A stretch of DNA of 43,577 bases from Opitutales bacterium (GTDB taxonomy: Bacteria; Verrucomicrobiota; Verrucomicrobiia; Opitutales; Oceanipulchritudinaceae): the NCBI GenBank assembly GCA_020831585.1, contig JAFIGE010000027.1, positions 1 through 43,577 on the forward strand. The letters run 5' to 3'. The notes under the pieces were generated by a model. The model made no database searches. It saw only the letters and a program-made list of their open reading frames with translations, and was not told the origin of the DNA. Position numbers and translations under genes: made by a program. The stretch's first letter is position 1, and each line of letters starts with the position of its first letter. This document shows, one piece after another, positions 36,289-43,577 of the stretch.

Positions 36289-37329
36289 CTAAAGATACTT
36301 TTCGTAATCCTCGACGGTGCCTGGATGGAGTTCGACCCAGTGGCCGGGGGTGACTTCCCTGAAGGTGCCGGGTTGGCGCTTTTGGTCGTCGCTGGTGGGG
36401 AGCCAACTGCGGTAGGCGAAGGCGCAGCCTTCGGGTGGATCGATGGGGGAGGGGACGTCGCCCTGGAGAAGGATGCGCTGGGCGCGTCCGCCGCCGGGGA
36501 CGGGCTCGGGGATGGCGGAGATGAGGGCCTTGGTGTAGGCGTGCAGGGGGTTGGCGAAGAGTTCGTCGGCGGGGGCGAGTTCGACGATTTTGCCGAGATA
36601 CATGACGGCGATGCGGTCGGAGATGTGTTTCACGACGGCGAGGTTGTGCGCGATGAAGATGTAGGAGAGGCGCATCTCGCGCTGGAGGTCGACGAGGAGG
36701 TTGAGGATCTGGCTCTGCACGGAGACGTCGAGGGCGGAGACGGGTTCGTCGCAGACGATGAGGCGGGGATTGAGGGCGATGGCGCGGGCGATGCCGATGC
36801 GCTGGCGCTGACCGCCGGAGAACTCAAAGGGGAAGCGGTCTGCGGCGCTGGCCTGGAGGCCGACTTTTTCGAGGAGTTCGGCGACTTTTATGTCACGCTC
36901 TTTGGCGGAGAGGAGACCGTGGATGATGAAGGGTTCGGCGAGGAGGTTGCCGATGGTGTGGCGGGGATTGAGCGACTCGGCCGGGTCCTGAAAGATCATC
37001 TGAATGTCTTTGCGGTAGGGCTTGAGGGCGGACCGGCCGAGTTGGGTGATGTCGGTGCCGTCGAAGGTGACCTGGCCGCCGGTGATCTTGTTGAGGCGCA
37101 CAACGCACTTGCCGAGGGTGGACTTGCCGCAACCGGATTCGCCCACGAGGCCGAGGGTCTCGCCTTCGTTCACATGGAGGTCAACGCCGTCGACGGCTTT
37201 GCATTGCTTCTGTGCGCGCATGAGGACGCCCCCCTTGACGGGAAAATGCATCTTGAGGCCGCGAATTTCGAGAAGCGGCTTGGAAGCGGGCGGGTGGCCG
37301 TTGGCGGTGGTGGGTGCGGGACTAACCAT
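36289..37329 (-). CDS. Peptide ABC transporter ATP-binding protein (OppF/DppF type)
   Basis: A 346-aa ABC ATPase of the oligopeptide type. Walker [10 protein letters not shown], signature FSGGQRQR and Walker B LIVCDEPVSALD are intact, followed by the H-loop IAHNLAVV. The C-terminal oligopeptide/dipeptide domain with the Cys region is present (about 240-346). It would pair with the OppD-type ATPase at 38108-39136. It lies 778 bp downstream of that gene, with a repeat-flanked GxxExxY gene between them. Its expression may depend on read-through of that insert or on its own promoter. Confidence 0.93.
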   Translation of the reverse strand: MVSPAPTTANGHPPASKPLLEIRGLKMHFPVKGGVLMRAQKQCKAVDGVDLHVNEGETLGLVGESGCGKSTLGKCVVRLNKITGGQVTFDGTDITQLGRSALKPYRKDIQMIFQDPAESLNPRHTIGNLLAEPFIIHGLLSAKERDIKVAELLEKVGLQASAADRFPFEFSGGQRQRIGIARAIALNPRLIVCDEPVSALDVSVQSQILNLLVDLQREMRLSYIFIAHNLAVVKHISDRIAVMYLGKIVELAPADELFANPLHAYTKALISAIPEPVPGGGRAQRILLQGDVPSPIDPPEGCAFAYRSWLPTSDDQKRQPGTFREVTPGHWVELHPGTVEDYEKYL

Positions 37330-37344
37330 AGATGGCGGGGAGAA

Positions 37345-37512
37345 GAGTTTGGACCATGGATTTCATGGATGACATGGACTTTGGATAGAGGGGGATCGAA
37401 TCAATGAAATCTATGTGATCCATGGTTGAGATTGTGATTGGAAGGGTGGCTTGGGAGCGGAGTTTGGACCATGGATTTCATGGATGACATGGACTTTGGA
37501 TAGAGGGGGATC
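37345..37512. repeat. Two identical 53-bp direct repeats with an ATCCATGG segment
   Basis: 37345-37397 and 37460-37512 are identical over 53 bp (offset 115). They carry the palindrome-rich ACCATGGATTTCATGGATGA core. Between them lies an ATCCATGGTTGAG segment of the same family as at 1858-1889 and 2465-2481. The repeat recurs upstream of the GxxExxY gene at 38035-38082. Confidence 0.85.
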
Positions 37513-37532
37513 TGATCAATTGTTGAAAAAAC

Positions 37533-37988
37533 TTATCGCTGAACCCGTTTCCATTGGAGGGTGGAATGGTGGAAGTTCACAAGCAGTCCCACCTTGAGCC
37601 CCGTGATGGCAAGGTAACCAAGCATTTGGGCAAGATGGGTTTCGTTGAAAGCGGTCACAACTTTTGTGTCGACGATGACTTGACCTTCAACGATGAGATC
37701 GGGAATGAGTCGTCCGACGGGGTGGTCCTTGTAGCGAACAGGGAAGACTTTTTGGTTTTCGGTTTCCACTCCGCGAAGAGTGAGTTCGTGAATGAGAGCG
37801 TTTTCGTAGATCTTTTCCTCCAAACCGGGCTTCAGAGAGTTGAGCACCTCGATAGATGCGCCGATAATTTGACGGGTGATTTCCCCATGCGGAAGAGCGG
37901 TATAGAGCTCACCAGCGGGCTCCTCCACCGCGATGGGTCGCCCGCCGGAATCACTTGAATCAGAATCCATGCTATCTATGGAATCCAT
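37533..37988 (-). CDS. GxxExxY protein
   Basis: A 151-aa protein of the GxxExxY family. The signature lies in KPGLEEKIYENAL (about 53-65), followed by the PVRYKDHPVGRLIPDLIVEGQVIVDTKVV core typical of this PD-(D/E)XK-like nuclease-related family, and an end like NFHHSTLQWKRV. Its function is unknown; the fold suggests nucleic-acid binding or cleavage. The start codon lies inside the ATCCATGG-type repeat (ATG at 37988; the first residues MDSIDSMDSD are repeat-encoded). Direct repeats lie on both sides. It is in the same orientation as the ABC operon and lies between the two ATPase genes. Confidence 0.85.
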   Translation of the reverse strand: MDSIDSMDSDSSDSGGRPIAVEEPAGELYTALPHGEITRQIIGASIEVLNSLKPGLEEKIYENALIHELTLRGVETENQKVFPVRYKDHPVGRLIPDLIVEGQVIVDTKVVTAFNETHLAQMLGYLAITGLKVGLLVNFHHSTLQWKRVQR

Positions 37989-38034
37989 GGTTGAAACGGC
38001 GGTTGGCAGGTTGGATATGGAAAAGGGAAGGGGA

Positions 38035-38082
38035 ACCATGGACTTAACGGATGTCATGGGTTTTTGGATACAGGAGGGATCG
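38035..38082. repeat. Upstream copy of the ACCATGGATTTCATGG-type repeat
   Basis: It aligns in direct orientation with the repeats at 37353-37400 and 37468-37512: the ACCATGGA start, GGATG-CATGG, TTGGATA and GGGATCGA blocks are shared, with substitutions between. Together they bracket the GxxExxY gene. Confidence 0.65.
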
Positions 38083-38107
38083 ATGGTCGCGGCGGGCAGC
38101 CAAGGGA

Positions 38108-39132
<1,025 letters not shown>

Positions 39133-39136
<4 letters not shown>

Positions 39137-41142
39137 TTTTCTCGGGGGGGGACGGCCCAGTGGTCGAAGATCCGCACGGAGGGCGGGAAGGTTTCGCTGC
39201 CCCGGCGGGTGCCGCGGGTTTCCTCGTGTTTCTCTTCGTCGAACCAGAAGAGCCACATTTCCACGGGGTCGCGGGCAAAGCGCACATTGAAGTCGTCGGG
39301 CCACTGCACCCAGCGCCAGTAGGCGGTGCGAAAGAAGGGCATGTAGAATCCGGGCACGAAGGAAGCGTGCTCATGGAGAATCTCTTCCATTTTGAAAGCG
39401 AGTTCGCGCATTTCATCGAGGCTCTCGGAGCGGTCGTAGCGCTCGATGAGGGCGTCGAGTTCGGCGATGGCGATGCTCTCGAGGTTGTTGGTCTGCTCGC
39501 GCGGGCGGCGGTCGGGGTTGGGGGTGACGCCGTCTTCGAGGAAGGGCACGTCGAAGGCGTTGGAGGAGTGATATGTTTCCCAGTAGCGGGGGAACATTTC
39601 CACGGACACACCGAAGGCGGAGAGGGCGATGTCGTGGTTTTTCTCCTGCACCTTTCTCCAGTTGGAGGAGGCATCGAGGATCTCAATGCGGAAGTCGAGT
39701 CCGGCCTTGCGGGCTTCTTCGCGGAGAATGGTGAGCACGCCGGCGAGGGCCTCGGAGCCGGTGCTGAGGTTGAAGGAGAGGCGCTGGCCGGCTTCGTTGA
39801 CAAGGATGCCGTCGGGGCCGCGGCGGGTGAAGCCGGCGCGGGCGAAGTGCTCCATCGCGCGGTTGGGATCGAAGGGCCGGGCGCGGATTCCGGGGTGGGT
39901 CATGCTGCCGTAGCCGTCGGCGGTGGTCTGCATGCGGAAGAACTCGCCGCGGAAGAACTGCTGGATAACGAGGTCCCAGTTGGCTGCGTAGTTGATGCCG
40001 ATGCGCACGTCGTTGTTGTCGAGGTGCGGGCGCGCGGAGTTGATCCAGAGGCCCCAGGTGGGGCGGGGGACATCGTTGTAGAAAGTGGCCTTGTGAATGA
40101 GGCCGCGTTCAACGAGCGGATGGTGGTCGGGGAGGCGGTCGAAGTTAAACTCGGCCTGGTTCATGCCAAACATGTCCATCTCTCCGGCGAGGAAGAGCTC
40201 GAAGGCCTTGGGGGTGTCGCGGATGACGCGGATGCGGATGCGGTCGGGATTGAAGCGGTAGCGGAGGTTGGGCTTGTCGTTGGCCCACCAGTCCTCCTGG
40301 CGCACGAAGGTGATGCGCCCGCGGTTGCGGCGGCTGCGCTCCAGCTCTTCGGGTGTGAGGATGTAGGCCCCGGTGGTGGGCGCGAAGCGCCAGTTAAAGC
40401 GCTGCACGTAGTCGGGCCCGAGTTCGCGGAAGAAATGCCGCGGGAGGGGCACCAGATTGAGCACGCGCCCGACGAAATCCGGCCGCAGCTGCGCCATCGT
40501 GATGGCAAAGGTGCGCTCATCGTAGTGGATGATGCGGTCGTAGGTGACGCCCACTCCGTAGTAGTTGTTGTACCAGGGCGCGCGGATATGCGGGGACTGG
40601 AACATGAAAAACATGAAGAAAAAGTCTTCCGTCGTCACGGGCTTGCCGTCGCTCCAGCGGGCCTTCGGATCGAGCCGGATGTAGACCGTGCGGGTGTCGG
40701 GATCGGGGGCCCATTCGAGGGCAAGGCCGGGGTAGTATTCGTGGTCGCCGGGGTTATTCGGGTGCAGGTGGCCAAGGCGGATGGCGATATCGTCGAGAAG
40801 GAACGGCCGGAAGCTGCTGTTGGAGTCGGGCCCGTAGAGGCGCAGGGTGCGGGGAAAATCCTGGATACGCGCGCGGTAGGTGCCGCCGCGGATGGCCTTG
40901 GGGGAACCGATCTCGGGGAGGTGATCGTTACGCGTCCATGGCAGGTCGGCGGGCAGGTCGTCGATGGTCTTGTAGACAAAGAAATCCGGGTTTGCCGCGT
41001 AGTGGGCGAGTTCCTCTTCGGTGATATCCTCCTCGGGCCAGGTGGTCTGCGTGGAGCAGGAGCATCCCGCGAGAAAAACGAGAACGAGGGCGGGAAGCCC
41101 GGCCATGAGGAGGCGGGCATGAGGGAGGCGGACGGGGATCAT
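39133..41142 (-). CDS. yejA: Family 5 extracellular solute-binding protein (YejA-like lipoprotein)
   Basis: A 669-aa periplasmic binding protein. The N-terminus has a lipoprotein signal: hydrophobic [12 protein letters not shown] with Cys27 as lipidated residue. The rest is a long family 5 (SBP_bac_5) fold, including [63 protein letters not shown] and the [10 protein letters not shown] region. The length and the YejE/YejB neighbours favour the YejA branch, linked to peptide and microcin C-like uptake in other bacteria. The ATG at 41142 overlaps the upstream yejE stop and the stop overlaps the OppD-type start (both ATGA). Confidence 0.9.
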
Positions 41143-42185
41143 TCGTAAACGGTGAATTTTTTTGGGTCGAAGGCCTCACGCACCGCTTCGCCCACGAAGG
41201 TGATGAGGATGAGGACAATGACGATGGCACTGAAAGCCGAGGTCACGATCCAGGGAGCGATGACCATTGTTTGCGTGCCCTGTTGGAGCATTTCGCCCCA
41301 GCTCGGGGTGGGCCGGGGGAGGCCGAAACCGAGGAAGTCAAGGGCCGTGATCGCGGTGATGGCGCTGGCCATGGTGAAGGGCATGAAGGTGACGAGGGTG
41401 GCGATGGTGTTGGGCAGGATGTGGAGGAAAATGATGCGCGGGGTTGAAGCCCCGAGGACTTGCGCCGCCGCCGTGTAGTCGCGGGCCTTTTCCTTGAGCG
41501 TGTTGGTGCGCATATAATACGTCATCCCCGTCCAGGCGAAGAGAACGGTGATGGCGAGGAGAATGCCCAGCGTGGGTGTCACGACGGATGCCACAATGAT
41601 GACCACGTAGAGGAAGGGAACGTTCGACCATATTTCGATGAAGCGCTGGACGATGAGGTCAAAGGTGCCGCCGAAGTAGCCCATCAAACAGCCGAGGGTG
41701 GTGCCGATGAGGTAGACGAAAAACATGAACCCGAAGGCAAAGATCATGGCATTGCGGAAGCCATAGACGAGGCGGGACAGGATATCGCGGTTTTCACGGT
41801 CGGTGCCGAGGAAGTGGCGGCGGGCGAAATCCGGCGGGCGCGGAATCATACTTTCACCCCGGAAGGCGTTTTCCACGGGGCTCCAGGGGACGATGGGCAT
41901 GATTACCCAGTTGCCCGCGCCCTCCTCGCGGAAGATTTCGCGCAGCTCCCGGTAGTTGGTTTCGTGGGAGTAATCGAGGCCGAATTCCGTGCCCGGGATC
42001 ATCGCTCCGTAGGTCGGGAAGCGCCAGGAGCCCTCGTAGCTCACGATGAGGGCGCGGTTGTTGATAAACAACTCGGCGATGGCGGCAAAGACGAGGAGCC
42101 CGATGACGAGGAGCAGTGAATAATACCCCCGCTTGATGGAGCGGAAGCGCTGAATCTTTTTGACCGTAAGCGGATTGAGGCGCAT
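41139..42185 (-). CDS. yejE: Peptide ABC transporter permease YejE-like
   Basis: A 348-aa inner-membrane permease (DppC/OppC type, YejE branch). It has an N-terminal transmembrane segment (SLLLVIGLLVFAAIAELFINN), a long periplasmic stretch with WRFPTYG, then the permease core with the EAA-type loop AAAQVLGASTPRIIFLHILPN, and ends with GEAVREAFDPKKF, all close to YejE. It follows yejB after 9 bp and overlaps the yejA start. Confidence 0.93.
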   Translation of the reverse strand: MRLNPLTVKKIQRFRSIKRGYYSLLLVIGLLVFAAIAELFINNRALIVSYEGSWRFPTYGAMIPGTEFGLDYSHETNYRELREIFREEGAGNWVIMPIVPWSPVENAFRGESMIPRPPDFARRHFLGTDRENRDILSRLVYGFRNAMIFAFGFMFFVYLIGTTLGCLMGYFGGTFDLIVQRFIEIWSNVPFLYVVIIVASVVTPTLGILLAITVLFAWTGMTYYMRTNTLKEKARDYTAAAQVLGASTPRIIFLHILPNTIATLVTFMPFTMASAITAITALDFLGFGLPRPTPSWGEMLQQGTQTMVIAPWIVTSAFSAIVIVLILITFVGEAVREAFDPKKFTVYE

Positions 42186-42194
42186 GGCGGGTGA

Positions 42195-43208
42195 TTAGTT
42201 GAAGCGGATGCGCGGATCGATGAGGGCGACGAGGATATCCGATATGATGTTGCCGATGAGCAACAAGAGGGCGGAGACGAAGAGAATTCCCATAACCACC
42301 GGATAATCCCGGTCGACGACGGAGCGGAAGCCGAGGAGGCCGAATCCGTCGATGTCGAAAATCACCTCGATGAGGAAGGAGCCGGAGACGATAAGGGTGA
42401 GGTTTTGCCCGAAAGTCGTGGCGATGGGGATGATGGAGTTACGGAAGGCGTGCTTGAAGACCGCCTCGCGGAAACCCACGCCCTTGGCCACGGCGGTGCG
42501 CACGTAGTCGGCGGCGAGGTTATCCATGAGGTTGTTTTTCATGAGGAGCGTGAGGAAGGCGAAGCTCCCGATGAGGTAACAGAGCAGGGGCAGGGTGGTG
42601 TGGTGGATGAGGTTCACGACCTTCCCGAAGAGGCTCATTTCATAAAAATCCTCGCCCACAAAACCCCCGAGCAGCGGAAACCACTCCAACTGCGCCGCGA
42701 AAATAAGGATAAGGATACTCCCGAAGACGTAACTGGGGATGGCATAGCCCGCGAAAATCACAATGGAGGAGACGTTATCGAGCACGGTTCGGTGCTTGAT
42801 CGCCTTCAGGATGCCCAGAGGAATACAGACCGCGTAAGTGATAATGAGCGTGAGGAGCCCGAAATAAAGCGACACGGGCAGCTTCCACGCCATGACCGTC
42901 CATACCGGCTCGTTGTAGATGAAGGAGTTGCCCAAGCTGCCCCGCAAAAGGTCGCCGAGCCAGTGGAAGTAAGCGGCGAGCAAGGGCTTGTCGAAGCCGT
43001 AAAGCTCGGCCAGTTGCTGCATCTGTTCCTGCGAGAGGGGAGTTCCGGCGGCGGCATCACCCCGCTCCAGCCCGGCTTGCTGCGCTTCGGCGAGGGCTCG
43101 CTCCAGAGGGCCTCCGGGAACGAGGCGCGTGATCGTAAAGACCAGAAGGGTGACGCCGAAAAGGGTGATCGGCACCAGCAGGAGACGTCGGAGAAAATAG
43201 GCTCGCAT
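42195..43208 (-). CDS. yejB: Peptide ABC transporter permease YejB-like
   Basis: A 337-aa inner-membrane permease (DppB/OppB type). MRAYFLRRLLLVPITLFGVTLLVF is the usual N-terminal start, followed by the DppB-type LYGFDKPLLAAYFHWLGDLLRGSLG, several transmembrane segments, the EAA loop YVRTAVAKGVGFREAVFKHAFRN and the DGFGLLGFRSVVDRDYPV end. I chose ATG 43208; the frame upstream adds 12 residues. It is the first gene of the Yej/Opp operon. Confidence 0.93.
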   Translation of the reverse strand: MRAYFLRRLLLVPITLFGVTLLVFTITRLVPGGPLERALAEAQQAGLERGDAAAGTPLSQEQMQQLAELYGFDKPLLAAYFHWLGDLLRGSLGNSFIYNEPVWTVMAWKLPVSLYFGLLTLIITYAVCIPLGILKAIKHRTVLDNVSSIVIFAGYAIPSYVFGSILILIFAAQLEWFPLLGGFVGEDFYEMSLFGKVVNLIHHTTLPLLCYLIGSFAFLTLLMKNNLMDNLAADYVRTAVAKGVGFREAVFKHAFRNSIIPIATTFGQNLTLIVSGSFLIEVIFDIDGFGLLGFRSVVDRDYPVVMGILFVSALLLLIGNIISDILVALIDPRIRFN

Positions 43209-43577
43209 GCTCTGTTTGAAAATTTGTTGGCCGGGTGGCGGCAATGACGGATGGGAAGTCCGCGCTTTTTTACGTCACGATGAATCCACTTCCCCACGTC
43301 GCAAGGTCAATCGCAAAGCAATTTCCACACCGGTTAGGCGATGAGTCCGTCAGAAGGGCGAACAACGCGCTCGCGTGCCCTCGCTCGGGCAGCTGCTTCG
43401 CTCGTCGGCAAAGGTACCGCCACCCCGGACTGACGTCCGAGGCTCGTGATCCGGAATCCCGTGGTCGTGAAACCTCGAATCTCTGATTCGGGGAGCGTGG
43501 CTGCGCGATCGGGGAGACAGGGGCGGGTCAAGGGTCCGCAGGCTTCAGGATGCGGTAGTGATTGGCCCACTCGGCAG
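43209..43577. other. Intergenic end of window with a possible truncated gene
   Basis: Most of this stretch has no gene. It holds small hairpins: CGGAC-TGAC-GTCCG near 43424 and CGAATC-TCT-GATTCG near 43475. The promoter of yejB should be here but no clear -35/-10 pair is seen. Confidence 0.4.
43528..43577 (-). CDS. Possible 3' end of a gene cut by the window border
   Basis: On the minus strand the frame ending at TGA 43530-43528 reads AEWANHYRILKPADP and then stops, which looks like the C-terminus of a real protein. Only 15 codons are visible, so the family cannot be named. It is on the same strand as the Yej operon and upstream of it. Confidence 0.3.
   Translation of the reverse strand, partial: AEWANHYRILKPADP

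Overview
The window looks like chromosomal DNA from a GC-rich, Gram-negative member of the Verrucomicrobia (Opitutae-like). The evidence is two PEP-CTERM proteins, formylglycine sulfatase and glycosidase genes for algal or plant polysaccharides, a very large secreted beta-helix/LamG protein, a dnaK-groES-groEL cluster, a DnaE2 polymerase, and intergenic families of short repeats (ATCCATGG-type, CTCCAYCACTCC-type and GTAG-foot hairpins). The taxonomic call is an inference; no rRNA is present.

Layout. 1-730: a mosaic of REP-like hairpins, partly duplicated with a 337-bp offset. 728-1606: a PEP-CTERM protein with an AT-rich core. 1607-2797: repeats only. 2798-8923: GH29 fucosidase, heparinase II/III-like lyase, an AbrB/PIN toxin-antitoxin pair and a GH42 beta-galactosidase-like enzyme. 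9008-10024: a LacI-type regulator, divergent from a tight operon (about 10089-14852) of SDR dehydrogenase, CaiB/BaiF CoA-transferase, SMP-30 lactonase, enoyl-CoA hydratase and a solute-binding-protein homologue without a signal peptide. The last four genes of that operon overlap their neighbours by 4 bp. A decayed tail of a DppC-type permease gene lies directly behind it. 15158-21904: two secreted proteins. 21933-26007: groEL, groES and dnaK on the minus strand. 26274-30204: a periplasmic coiled-coil protein and DnaE2. 30237-34088 (minus): a RAYT-type Y1 transposase, a NUDIX hydrolase, a sulfatase and an HD-domain protein. 34415-34504: tRNA-Ser(CGA). 34705-35280: a second PEP-CTERM protein. 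36289-43208 (minus): a complete Yej/Opp-type peptide ABC importer, transcribed yejB-yejE-yejA-ATPase-ATPase. A GxxExxY gene flanked by direct repeats lies between the two ATPase genes.

How the genes work together. The GH29, lyase, GH42 and sulfatase genes suggest use of fucose-, uronate-, galactose- and sulfate-containing glycans. The LacI-controlled operon is the most interesting metabolic unit. It combines oxidation, lactone hydrolysis, CoA activation and hydration/dehydration, which suggests a sugar-acid or hydroxy-acid route through CoA thioesters. The substrate cannot be read from the sequence.

The most unusual non-coding signal is a set of REP-like elements. Each has a GTAG foot, a 6-bp stem, a bulged T, two further base pairs and a 4-nt loop. 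The stems change in a compensatory way between copies, and a RAYT transposase, the kind of enzyme known to act on such elements, is encoded in the same window. Short-repeat activity has also interrupted the peptide-transport operon.
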